Shown here piece after piece: positions 35,201-45,100 of a stretch of 64,000 nt of DNA; the first letter of the stretch is position 1; the number at the start of each line of letters is the position of its first letter. Both the position numbers and the translations under genes were made by a program. Source of the DNA: CBDCWQ01 sp965223435 (lineage in GTDB: Bacteria; Myxococcota; Kuafuiibacteriia; Kuafuiibacteriales; Kuafuiibacteriaceae); NCBI GenBank assembly GCA_965223435.1, contig CBDCWQ010000023.1, forward strand, positions 1,426,001 to 1,490,000, given 5' to 3'. The notes beneath the pieces are model-generated. The model had not been told where the DNA came from. It worked only from the letters and a program-made list of their open reading frames with translations, and did no database searches.

Positions 35201-35441
35201 TCTGCAGTACGACTGGCTGTTCGATTGGTTCAAAGACCCGCAGGTTGCGGCGCCGGGCGTGGGCATGCCCAACTTCTTCTCTCCCGTTGAAGATGAACCC
35301 GGGGTCTACGAAACGCCCCTGGTGGACATCGCGGGTGGCGATTGGAAGCGGCAAATAGAGCTGCTGCGTGCCTACGTCATCGAGCTCGGCGTTCCGTCGG
35401 CCCAGGCCGACAAGAGCGAGGGTGTGAACCCTCGCGGTTGA
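32289..35441 (+). CDS. Membrane-anchored octahaem cytochrome c
   Basis: About 1,050 residues from a GTG at 32289 (AGAGG upstream; a TTG at 32253 is an alternative). One N-terminal membrane helix (LLFFVIAQVMMLSMGWLLFQ) is followed by about 200 residues of coiled coil. Eight CxxCH haem sites start at residues 246, 372, 430, 458, 587, 698, 822 and 945. The first three form a block without an obvious Met ligand; each of the last five is followed by an R/x-MP motif (RTRMPNF, ETRMPSL, TTRMPQF, KLRMPTF, GVGMPNF) typical of Met-ligated class I cytochrome c domains. It should be a periplasmic electron-transfer protein tied to the inner membrane. The next gene, a cupredoxin, overlaps by 4 bp. Confidence 0.92.
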   Translation: MKKPTRSEQESYRLLFFVIAQVMMLSMGWLLFQEFAERRPWKGIQDQWAQVEEARALKNLSGEKTWLEKGVLVKEVDGEEEETPVKDRVDALKKEIAELEGGILDSGKAQEVATLKADLKIEEVKTKDAEIVLAFAKADEDEAYYFYRSAKHHGHHEEAEKLKAKFDEIHEEVLEKSAAYDAATKKRDTVLDKLSLVAKTLNAKKKELENLEGGLSTAERALDAARSQRHDVRQFWNQRIDLVDRCHTCHMGFDRCGFTDPEEILHYTIEENLTAQDIRRRYCVTREEAEAYLEARETIVDSWYEDEKLGYKDVQAQLLAAGNPEGQEAVSEPVLATAKALGVESKAAEALFRTHPHAWQLLRKHPADRYGCTTCHYGQGRQTKGVGLNYLAAALWKGSQNLAPFDHAKSDHYWEAQLLDTERHHTESSCFNCHAKDYELEYAPHLTEGRKLVQHLGCTGCHPLGDLDPDRKHGPSLRKVASKIDAGWMYAWLKDPQSLRPRTRMPNFWPDASSQGKGEGKLCNKFDFERGSPPAPAEWMDCEAQREEEAAYILKYLLDKSEEQTYAAMPAWADAGEGKRLFESIGCQGCHNMGEWKQASTMPGSHDRDVAPNLAGIGDKIRDPGWFYLWLQNPSEYWSETRMPSLRLTDKEAWHLAAYLSGAKSSGPERQLSPRARTLLRSPGAAKKGEQLIAYYGCFGCHEVEGFDGRARIGADLTLFGSKPAHKLDFGDVAELVEDPHAQTWEAWTRKKLATPRAFTYERATTRMPQFNITPAEMDAAIIFLKSQNERTKDYPEDVKHMQSPEDAAIARGAFLVDIYNCRGCHLIDDRGIDVDGDHQLDGGDIYRLYAGTPEAYRAPPKLINQGAKVYPDWFFGFLKKPFKLRENFKLRMPTFPLSDARTKDIVAYFAAKAKKPYPYIEKKRDVLSAEDRKVAAQLFQRAQCTNCHNLGGGTNDPKNVAPNLRLTADRLQYDWLFDWFKDPQVAAPGVGMPNFFSPVEDEPGVYETPLVDIAGGDWKRQIELLRAYVIELGVPSAQADKSEGVNPRG

Positions 35442-36193
35442 TCACCCGCTGCGCTTGGCTGTTGCTCGGTGCGGTTGTCCCGCTCGTGGGGGGGCCGCTC
35501 GATGGCGCGGCGGCCAAGACGGTGACCGGCACGGTCGCCTTTCAGGGAACGCTGGCTCAGCCTCAAGTAGAGGTGACCCAAGACGCGCACGTCTGTGGCG
35601 CTCGGGTTCTTGCCCTGCAGAACCTCCTCCGCCAAAACGTGGATGGCGCACTCGAAGGGGTGATCGTGTACTTCGAGCCCCGCGTGCACCATGGGTCCGC
35701 CCCCCAAGAGCGAGCCCCCACAAAAGTGGTTGTCGATCAAAAAGACTGCATGTTTACCCCCGGCGTTGTGGTTCTCGAACGTCGGGATGTGCTCATTTTT
35801 CGCAATTCGGACGCTGTTTTACACAACGTGTCGGTTCTTGGCCCCGATGGTCGGGTCGCCGCCAATTTTGCGATGCCGGTCCGTGGGCAAAGCTCGGACC
35901 CCATCACGCTCCATAAGACCGGCCCCTATTCGTTTCGGTGCGAGGCCGGACACCCTTGGATGCGAGGGCACGCGCTGGTGTTTGAGCGGGTGGTCGCAAC
36001 CAAAACCAACTCCGACGGCTCTTTCGTTCTTGGCCCAGTCAGCCGTGGCCTCCATGATATTCACGCCTGGCACCCCCTGCTCGGCCGCCTCCGCCAGCGG
36101 GTCGCCGTGGCCGAAGGCGACCCTCGGCCCATTCTGTTTGAGTACCGTTCTGTCAGGAATGACGACTCAGGCGTATCAACGCCCCAACATTGA
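35438..36193 (+). CDS. Cupredoxin-like protein with carboxypeptidase-regulatory-like tail
   Basis: About 251 residues. The start TTG at 35438 overlaps the cytochrome stop (TTGA), which implies coupled translation. LITRCAWLLLGAVVPLVGGP begins a signal peptide. The cupredoxin part ends in VLIFRNSDAVLHNVSVLGPD and YSFRCEAGHPWMRGHALVF, giving His, Cys, His and Met in the spacing of a type 1 copper centre. Two other cysteines lie nearer the N-terminus. A short C-terminal beta domain (NSDGSFVLGPVSRGLHDIHA) resembles carboxypeptidase-regulatory-like modules. It should carry electrons in the periplasm to or from the octahaem cytochrome. The partner is inferred from gene order, not shown. Confidence 0.82.
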   Translation: MITRCAWLLLGAVVPLVGGPLDGAAAKTVTGTVAFQGTLAQPQVEVTQDAHVCGARVLALQNLLRQNVDGALEGVIVYFEPRVHHGSAPQERAPTKVVVDQKDCMFTPGVVVLERRDVLIFRNSDAVLHNVSVLGPDGRVAANFAMPVRGQSSDPITLHKTGPYSFRCEAGHPWMRGHALVFERVVATKTNSDGSFVLGPVSRGLHDIHAWHPLLGRLRQRVAVAEGDPRPILFEYRSVRNDDSGVSTPQH

Positions 36194-36209
36194 AGCGCTT
36201 CCAGCCCGG

Positions 36210-36239
36210 CATTCGGCCCGGATCCCGTAAGGCCGAATG
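36210..36239. terminator. Hairpin between convergent genes
   Basis: CATTCGGCC (36210-36218) pairs with GGCCGAATG (36231-36239), a perfect 9-bp stem with a 12-nt loop, centred between the cupredoxin stop and the convergent gene stop. No clear T-run follows, so bidirectional termination is likely but not certain. Confidence 0.5.
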
Positions 36240-36250
36240 GGGAACCCGCC

Positions 36251-38932
36251 CTAGCGTCTTCGCGCGAACAGATCGAGGACTTCCTGCGCACTCAATGCTT
36301 TATCGTAGATGCGGACACCATCAATCTTTCCGTCAAAAAAATCTCTAGTCTGGTTTCGTGCGCCCAGGAAAAGTGGGTTGTTGTTGCGGTTGATCGAACC
36401 CGAGAATGACACGGTCTTTTGCAGCGTGCCATTGATGTAGACCTTCAGCTGTGTCCCGCTGAAGGTTCCTACGACGTGAGTCCATTCGAGATTGGGCATG
36501 GTCGCTTGGGGCTTGGCAACGATGCTCGTACTTCCGTTGTACACCTGGAAGCGGACTCTTCGGTCGGTATGAGCGTAGAGTCGGTAGGCGCTGCTCTTGG
36601 ACACGATGGAAGGATACGAGCCGCCCCCGGCAAGGTTGTCTGGATAGATCCACGCGGATAGGGTGAGCTCGGACTGTGCATCGAGACTGGAAGAATCTTC
36701 GATTCGTGCGTAGTCGTTGTTTCCGTCGAACCTTAGAGAAAAGTTGCCGATTCGCGTGGTCGCCCATTTGGCCTGCGATAGGATGGCCTCGTGACCATTC
36801 CCCGATGCGTCGCCCGCGACAGTTCCGTGACCCTCTTCCATATCCCAGTGGGCAACAAGTCCGATGTTGTTGGTGGGTGGGGGGGGAGCAGAAGACGTCT
36901 TGGCGATTCGGTAGATATGTCCATCTTCGGCCGAAATATTCGCACTGAGCAAGTATTGCCCACCGCTGGTACGCACGCTCACGTTTCTTTTCCCGAGCAA
37001 TTCCTGGGCGGTGCTCGCATAGCCCTGGGCGCCGGTGCTGCCGAGGGCAAGAACGAGATTCCTGCTGCTGCTGGAATAGTTGGATAGGGCTACGTAAAGG
37101 TATTGGCTGTCGTCCTTGGCGATGAATTTCACGTCGGAAGTGTCCCCCGAGTTCACTTTGACGCTCGATACGTTCGAGCCCAACATCGCATTTCGCATTT
37201 CGTCTACGGCCTCGCCGATGTCCATGATGGTATCAAAAAGAGCAGGGGCATCATCTTCGAAGCTCCGGAGCGAAGATTTCGAACCGCCACCAAAGATATA
37301 GTTCTGGTTGTCGGCGTTAAACATGAGACCGTTGACATTTAGGGCCAAAAACAAGACCGAAACACACCGAAGCTCGTTGACGCTGGGTTTGGGTTTGTTG
37401 TCACTGCTGTCGTCCTTGAGGAAGTTTGCGGGAACCAACCCGAAAATGGGCGTGCGGCCGTCGGTGAACGCTCTTGCTGCCGCCAGTTTGTCGACGATCT
37501 CGGTGCGATAGTTCGATACCGAGAACCCACCTTCGTCTCCTTTGAAGTTCGGCCACAAGGTCATGGCATCGCCAAACAAACCGATTTCGAAATCTTCGAG
37601 GTGGTGGGTCATCTGATTGACCGGCCGATTGGGGGCAAGGCGTTTGCCCAGATTGTAGGCCCAAGCCGATCGCTCCGGGTTGATGCCGTCGTCCGCGGGC
37701 TCGCCGCCAATGTCGATGCCACCGGCCCAGCGTTTGTCTTTGTTGTCGAGCAATCGGTTCATCGATTCAAGATTCAAGTCGTCCTCGAAGATGAACCGCT
37801 CGAGGTAGTGAAAGGACGGAAACAAATACATGCCAAACCCGGGCTCATGGGTGTGTTTGTATAGGGTTCTCGTGGCTCTCAAAAAATCGACCCACTCGAG
37901 ATCTCGCATCGGCTCCGCATCTTCATTTTGAATCGAATAGAACCCGATGGGAAACCTGACTTCTTTTGAACCACTCTGGTCCAAATCCCAATCGTATCGC
38001 GGTCCTTTGGTGTTGGAGGTGAGGTGAAAAAAGCCGCTACGGGTTTCGTTGCTTCCGTTGCCAGAGATGTCGACGGTGACTCGATAGACGTGGCCCGCAG
38101 GATAGCGACTTGGGCTTAGTTTTACCGACGAAAACCTCATGCTCCCGTCACTTTGCGGGCTCACCCCCGTTTGGCGAAAAAGGACCTCAGAGATGTCGCT
38201 TGCTCTTCCCCGAGAGTCCAGTTCGACCTCCACGGTATCGATGGTGAGAGAGCCTCTGATGGAGGATAGGCTCTCCCCATTGGGTGTGAGGACCCGGTGC
38301 GACATATTCAGTGTTTCGCCCGGTCTGTAGACGCGGTCCGTCAGCGTGCTGTCGAGAAAAGCGTTGGTGATCGAAATATCGTCGATCAAGATGTCGGTGG
38401 CGTATTTGATATGAATGGTGACGAAGAACCGTTTTGTATTCTTGGGTACAAGGATGTAGCGGGTATGTTCGGCCCACTGCCCTTGCTCATAGGGCACCCG
38501 AATGAAAAAAATGGTTTTCTTGTCGTTGATGTCGTGCGTCTCGATTCGAAGGAAAAACGGTGTCTCATCGTGTTTCTCCATTCCAGATTTGAGTTTCGCT
38601 GCGACATGACACCTGAAGAGGCGTTCTGCAGTACTGCTCAGGGGCGGGTCGAAAAAGACATTCCCATTGGTATTGACGTTCAGTTTTGTCGTCTTATCCC
38701 GCTTCGATGAGGATTTTCGCAAGCGTAGTGCTTTGGCGCCGCGAAACGTGTCATTGACCTCCAAAGAGAAGGTCTCCCCATGATTTGATTTAAGGGTGTA
38801 GGCGTCGCCCAAGGGCCTGCTGGACGTACTGGCCTCGAATCCACCATTGTTGACCCGCTGCTTGTACTGAAAGGGCGTGGCCAAAGCGTTGGATGTTGCG
38901 AGAACGAGAAACAGGGGTACTAGCCTCTTCAC
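36251..38932 (-). CDS. Secreted multidomain protein with C-terminal LamG domain
   Basis: 893 residues. MKRLVPLFLVLATSNALA is a signal peptide. Residues about 20-190 are beta-rich and look like a carbohydrate-binding or jelly-roll module (VNNGGFEASTSSRPLGDAYT); about 200-310 is an Ig-like strand domain; about 320-600 looks like a TIM-barrel glycosidase-like core (VRFPIGFYSIQNEDAEPMRD, MYLFPSFHYLERFIFEDDLN, GIDIGGEPADD, FGDAMTLWPNFKGDEGGF), with acidic residues that could be catalytic. After a beta domain and a Pro-rich linker, residues about 680-893 are a LamG/concanavalin domain (GLVAHWDMEEGHGTVAGDAS, YARIEDSSSLDAQSELTLSA, FFDGKIDGVRIYDKALSAQE). The codon use looks less GC-rich by eye than the flanks. 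Polysaccharide binding or hydrolysis is my inference. Confidence 0.78.
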   Translation of the reverse strand: MKRLVPLFLVLATSNALATPFQYKQRVNNGGFEASTSSRPLGDAYTLKSNHGETFSLEVNDTFRGAKALRLRKSSSKRDKTTKLNVNTNGNVFFDPPLSSTAERLFRCHVAAKLKSGMEKHDETPFFLRIETHDINDKKTIFFIRVPYEQGQWAEHTRYILVPKNTKRFFVTIHIKYATDILIDDISITNAFLDSTLTDRVYRPGETLNMSHRVLTPNGESLSSIRGSLTIDTVEVELDSRGRASDISEVLFRQTGVSPQSDGSMRFSSVKLSPSRYPAGHVYRVTVDISGNGSNETRSGFFHLTSNTKGPRYDWDLDQSGSKEVRFPIGFYSIQNEDAEPMRDLEWVDFLRATRTLYKHTHEPGFGMYLFPSFHYLERFIFEDDLNLESMNRLLDNKDKRWAGGIDIGGEPADDGINPERSAWAYNLGKRLAPNRPVNQMTHHLEDFEIGLFGDAMTLWPNFKGDEGGFSVSNYRTEIVDKLAAARAFTDGRTPIFGLVPANFLKDDSSDNKPKPSVNELRCVSVLFLALNVNGLMFNADNQNYIFGGGSKSSLRSFEDDAPALFDTIMDIGEAVDEMRNAMLGSNVSSVKVNSGDTSDVKFIAKDDSQYLYVALSNYSSSSRNLVLALGSTGAQGYASTAQELLGKRNVSVRTSGGQYLLSANISAEDGHIYRIAKTSSAPPPPTNNIGLVAHWDMEEGHGTVAGDASGNGHEAILSQAKWATTRIGNFSLRFDGNNDYARIEDSSSLDAQSELTLSAWIYPDNLAGGGSYPSIVSKSSAYRLYAHTDRRVRFQVYNGSTSIVAKPQATMPNLEWTHVVGTFSGTQLKVYINGTLQKTVSFSGSINRNNNPLFLGARNQTRDFFDGKIDGVRIYDKALSAQEVLDLFARRR

Positions 38933-39170
38933 TTCTGTTTTCCTCCGGATGGTCTGGGGCTGTTGGTTGCCGGCCTTGGGCGGACCGCTTGATCAGGCCG
39001 AGCCGAATCGCGCGTTTCTAGGTGACCGAAGTGGCGTTGTCAATTCATCGCCGCTACGTCGGAAGAAGGATTGCAAAAGCCCAAGAATACGCGTAAGGAC
39101 GTTTGCCGTTCTCTGGCTCAGGCGCTTGCACCGTTGCCGGTTGAGGACTCAGAGGACTTCTTCCCTTAGC

Positions 39171-42100
39171 TCACTTCGACGACAACCGGGACTTCGTCTC
39201 TACGTGGGCTTCTTCCGTGAGGACACCATCGGCGCCCGTAGATTCGATGCGAACAAAGAGGCGCTCGTTTTGAAGCCCGCTGTCGATTGAGTCAAGGAGC
39301 CGTTTGCTGCGGAGTGGGACAATAATTTCTTCGCCCAGAACACCCTCGTCCCAATCAGGAAGATATTCGTTGTCTTCTGAAGGCACCTTGAGGGGATGGA
39401 AGTCGACTATGGCGTCGCCTCTTTTTAGGTACCCGAACACTTGTATGGGGCCCTCAGGGATCTTGTCGAGGGTGATGACAACGCGCTTTCGTTTGTCGTC
39501 CCATACGGCCTTCACGTTGCGGTGGGAGACGGGGATTCTGAACGCCTCCGAAATCGTTGTGGCGGGGAGTACGTCGAGTTTCTCTAGGGTGATACCTTGG
39601 GTCAGGTCAAAGAGGATGCGTCTCAATTCATCGTGCGGAACTTGCTTTAACGAGGGGGTTCCAGTGATGGCAAGAACACGTTTTACGAGCTTTGTTGTCG
39701 CCCGGGGATCACCGAAAACGGTCAAATACAGGTTGTGCGGAACCTCATCTAGCCAAGTGAGCACGTCGATTCCAGAGGCTCTCATGGCAAGGAGGGTGAA
39801 TACACTCGCGAGGGGCACCCATTGTGAGCGCGGAACGAGCACGTGTTTGCAGTAGAGATCTTTGTTGAGTGCGATGGGGCCGATTTGATCGAAAATGGGG
39901 AGATGCTGATTCTTGCTCTTTTTGTTGCCGGAGTCGTCTTTTTGACTGGCGAGTACGATGGGCCCCAGGACATGGCTTGGGTTGTGGGACCGAAGGATAG
40001 AGAAAATCCACGTACGGACGTTCTCATCTTTTAAATGATTGGGGTCGGTTGCACAGAAGAACAGGAGCATGTCATCGGTGGTGAGTGCGCGGCTCGCTCT
40101 CAAAGACATGGCACCACGGGTGGCGTCGTAGCCCTGATACTCGAATTCAATGGGGTCAAGGTTGCCGCCCGTACTTTGTGCGCCGATTGCAACGACCCGT
40201 TCGGTGACGGGCCCATTATCCCTCTCGAGCTCGCCTTGGAGCGCTTCTAGGGTCAGTCCGTCGATGAAGGCCGACTTCACCAGGGCGTCCCAGCCGGGCT
40301 GAATTTCCGGAGGCAATGCCTCGGTGATGGGTGCGATGGCTGGCTGTTTCCAGACGGGGTGGTTGTTTAAGAAGGCCTCCCAAAGGTCGTGCCTGGAGCG
40401 CTCGGTGTTCAGGGCAAACACCTTCCAAAGCGTGCCAGGGCTTGGGTTCAGGGGCTGGTAGTCGGCCAGCGGGCTTTCGTTCCCGGCCCATCGCTCAACT
40501 TGGATGTAGTACACCCGCGTGTCATCGAAGGCTTGCTTGGGCGCCTGGGCGATCTCGTCGATCGATCGCAGGGACGGGTAGATGGGTACCTGGTTGCGGA
40601 TGTTGTCTTCGTCCTTGAGATAGGCCTCAAGCGGCGGCTCTAGAAGGTCTTGGGCCACGACCACGCCCACCTCTGACCAATGGCCTTCGGGCGGAGGTGT
40701 GCCTCCAATGAGGATCGTCTCCAGGCCGATGTCCACTTCGGCCGTGGTGAGGTAGCCGGCCCCGTGGGCCATCGCAACGGCGGTGACGGCCACCCCGCTC
40801 GGGAGGGTCAAAAGCTCATCCAATGCCCGAAGCGCCGTCTTGGTGAGGCGACTGGGGGCTTTGCTCTTCAAAATGACCTTCCCGGCGCCGGCTTCCACGA
40901 CGTGGTCTCGTTCATCGGTTGTTCGCTCGCCAAGGTGGACGACGCGGTGGAAGAAATCTTGGCCGACATCGGGCTGAGGCCGTTCGGCTACGGCGTCGGC
41001 CGGCGCCGATTCGGGGTGCGAAAAAGGCCCTTCTTCGAGGTGAAACTTCGGTGTGACGGGCCCGCGTGTGTTGATCTCGAGCGCTTCTGTGAGCGCTTCG
41101 AAACGTGCCCGGGGGAAGACGCCGGTCCGCAAGATGCGATGGAGCATGGTCAGCCACCGGGCGTGTCGACTGGGGTATACGCGGGCGTCGTCCGCCAGTC
41201 TTTGGAGGTCACCGCCCGCCAGGGTGTTCAGCCACCGCCGAAAAAGCCGCACGTTTTTGCTGTGGATGGGGTCGAGCGGAAACGCGGGGGCTGCAGTCGG
41301 TTTTCCTTCGACGGTGAAGACCACTTTTTCTCGATACGCTGGGGAGAGCACGGCTCGGAGTTCAACCGCGCTTCGCGCCCAGTAGGTGGGGGAAGACGCA
41401 TGGAAAACTTCGATCGGATCCATACCGTCCAGCGCGAAGTGGACAGGGGGTGTATCGGTGACAGCGCTTTCAAGGGCACGCTCGATGGCTTGTGTTAGCC
41501 GTTGCCGAAGGCCGTCTTGGACTTCAGCGACCGAAGGAGCGGACGGAAGCGAAAGGGGCGGTGCGGCGGCGAGACCCAAGGCGCCGAGCTCGGTGTCGCC
41601 CGACATCAGACCTTTGTCTTGTGAGGGCGGGTGGACGACCGCATGAACCAGATCGTGGAGTCTACCGGGTGAGAGGTCACCTCGAAAGGTGGTCGTCCAC
41701 GTGCCCTCTCCCAAGCTGCCGCGGGCTTTGAACAGGCGTCTCACGATGGGTTGGGCGGCCTTGCAGTCCATGCCGAGCACCTCGGCGAAGGTGAACGAAG
41801 CCTGGTGAACGAGAAGATTGGGGTCGCATAGGTTTTGAGAAACCGTGTGTTCGAAGGCACGGAGCGTTTCGTCAACGGTGTAGTCCGGACCCTCAGCCGC
41901 GATGCGCTGGTGCACAATCTCGAGTGCGATCCACTCCGCAAGAATCGCATCGAAGCGATGCTCGGTGAAGGAAGAGGACAGAAGCATCGAGACGACATCG
42001 AGGCTTCTGTTGGCCAATTCGTTTTTTACCCGGCCGAGATGTTCGTCGAGGACTCGGGGCTGGTGGATGCCGTCCGTTTGCACATCGGTGGCTGGGGGCG

Positions 42101-45100
42101 CAAAGACGCCGAAGATGCCCTGGGGATTGTCAAACAAAAGAGCGGTGAGGGCGTCTGGAAGGTCCACCTGGGTGCGGCGGGGGGAGCGGGGGACGTTGTC
42201 GTAGTCGACGTAGTCGACGGATGCGATTTGGGCTTGTCGAGGGTCGAGCGGTGCAAGGGCGCGGTGGGCGAGCAGGGCACGAAGGCGAAACCAGTGAAAC
42301 CAGTAGGTGCTCGCATCTCTCGTTCCGAGGGGGCTCTCCTCTGGGGCTTCCCGATCGGCGAGGGGCGAACCCTTGGGCGCCCAAAGGGCGACGGGTTTGG
42401 GGGTGGGCCGGCCGTAGGCGTCGTCGGCATCGGTGAGGTGTGCACTTCGGTCGAGCAGCCTGGCCGCGTCTTGGTGATCCCCGGTGTGCCAAGCAAAAAG
42501 GGCGCAATCTTTGTGCACGCCTTCGCCTGAGTGGTAGCGCCCTTCGCCCTCGCTGACAAAAGATGTCGGAGGCGCATCAGAACCCATGCCACACATTTCT
42601 TGCAGACGGAGGGTGAGCGCCTCCAGTTCTGGGTGCCAGGGCACATCCTCTCCGGCCTGAACCAACAGCTTGCGGGTCAACGTCAGGGCGAAATAAGCGA
42701 TGAGGTTGTTTTCGAGGGTCGCCACCGGTCGGTCTAGATCTCTAAAAAGGCCGGACAGCGGTCCCGGGTTGCCATCAAAGAAGTCTATGAACAGCGCGTT
42801 GATGCCGTCGCGCAAGGCGGTCAGGATCTCTTCTTTGAGGACGCTGGTGGGGTTTCGGTGAAGAAACCATGCCAGCGCGTAGTGACAAAGCATGCGTTCT
42901 TGGATGCCTTGCCAATGGAGATCGATGGATTCGTGGGTGTCGAGGAGCCGCGCGTAGGGAAAATCGGGTTTGCTGCTTCCGTGTTGGGTTTCGAAGGAAC
43001 GCATCGCCAAAAGTTCGCGCGCCCATGGTTCCGCCAGCTTGGGCTCCGGGCGGTTGCTGAGGACCATCACCGCCATCGCTTGTTCGGCCACGATGGAGTA
43101 GGGCCTGGGCGTGCCCCGGGTGGTCAGCCCAGACCGGAGGCGAAAGAGCGGCGCTTCTTCGACAAGTCGGGCTTCACCGGGTGTTGGACCGTGCAGGTGA
43201 AAGTGGCTTTTTTCTCCAACGAAGGTTTGACCCAAGAAGGATTCGGGGTGGCCCCCGGGTTGGCTTGGCCTCGGGCTGGTGACGGCCAGCTGAGCGCCAT
43301 CTTGGCGACGAATGAGCCGGGCCACGGGAATGCTGTGGTACAGAAGGTCTTTAATGGGTTCCTCACGCAGGGAGAGCGTGAATGACCCATCTTCCTCGAG
43401 CGGGGCGATACCCAGAATCCATTCGGTGGTTTTGTCGCCGTAGGCTTTGAGCCCCTCGAAATGCCCGGGCTCAGGGCTGGTGAGGAGGCCGATTCGCACC
43501 AAAAGCTGGTCTTTGTCTTCGGCGTCGACTTGCCCCACAAAGTGAACCCTCGTGCGGAGAAATTCCTCCACTCGGTCAAAGGACACCGAGATGTGAGCGG
43601 TGTTGATGGGCGCATACCAGCGGTAGGCGCGGTCGGTGACCGCCGGTTCCGGTGAGGTTTGGAAGCCCGTGAGATCGACAGCCGGCGGAAGTCGTGCGGT
43701 CGACCACTCGAGGTCCATGGGTGACGAAAGTTTGACCACATGTGCGTTTGGATTCGCATCCAGTGGCAGGGTGACCCGCCCAGAAATGAGCCGAGGCTCA
43801 CCGGGGCCATCCGTCGTTGGGCGTCCACCCCAAGTGGTTTCGAGCCCCCCTTCCTGTTCCACCCATCCGGTGGCTTGTGCGTCCTCGAAACGCTTCAGAG
43901 CTTGCTCGACGTAGGCTCTAGAGACGACACGGCTGTCAGAAATCAGATCGTAGGGCTTGATTGGGCGGTCAAGGTGGTTGTTGCTTCGTTCGAAATCGTC
44001 GTGGGTGTCAATGAACCAGATCATGGCCGTGCTGGAGGCCAAAACGGCGGACAGATCTTGGATGCGCTGACTGGAATACACAAACCCGTGATCGCGTACA
44101 AAACTCTGGGCGCTCGCCCACAGGTGCTGGGCCTGTTCAATGAACGCCGGTGACGATGGGTGGTCCGGATAGGCCCGTGCGAATCGATTCAGGCCCATGA
44201 TCAGGCCCATCGTAGCCTCAAGGTGGTAAGAAGAGGCCTGAAGCTCACTCGGTTGGATGTAGGGGTCTCGGAAGGCATTCTGGAAGTAGTGCGTGCCAAG
44301 GTATGTCTTTTGGATTGGGCAGGAGGCGCGGCGAGGATCACAACCGTCGTCCCCAAAGGGCAGCTCTTTGACGTACTGGATAACGGTGTATCTTAGGCAG
44401 GTTGCAAGTCGGGTCCTGTACTCAGAATCCTTCCCAAGGGGAGCGGCCTTGAGTGCGTCGTAGTCGACGGATAAGGCAAGCCAACTACAGTTGTCGATGG
44501 CGCTGTGGGGACTTGGAGAAAACGCGAGCCCCTCCGTGGGGTTCGAATCGAAGGTGCCCCCGGTGATCACGCGGCCGAGATCCCCCGAATCCAAGGCTTC
44601 TTCCATCTGTATTTGTCGGGCCGCGAGACCGGCCGCTTGTCTTTCGGTCAGAGGGCGCAAAGGTAGGTCATCGTTGTGGGCTTGGAGACCTTCGACAAAC
44701 TCTTCTTTCCAGCCTTCATCATCCCACAAAAAATAGAACACGCCATCGCGGAGCCTGTCTCGCCAGGTTGTCAGCTCGGTTTCCCAGGCTCTACGCGCCT
44801 GTGCGTCTGCTGGCCCAAGTTTGTGCGCTTGCTTGAGGGCGCTGTTCAAGACGGCCAGGACGTCGAGGTTGTGTTCGGTGACGACGTTTTCGGCCCGAAC
44901 CCGGGCCTTCATGGCCCGCCAGTGACTTTCTTGGTCGATTTCTTTGGACTGCCAGGCCGGATCCTGGGTCCCGAGCCCATCGCAGTTTGCGGTCGGCGAC
45001 TGAATGCAGACCTTGATGGGCGTGGGCGCGAATTCTTCGTACCCGATTGCGTCAAGAACCGTGTAGTAGGCCCAGCGTTCCTGGGGGTTGCCGGTGAGCG

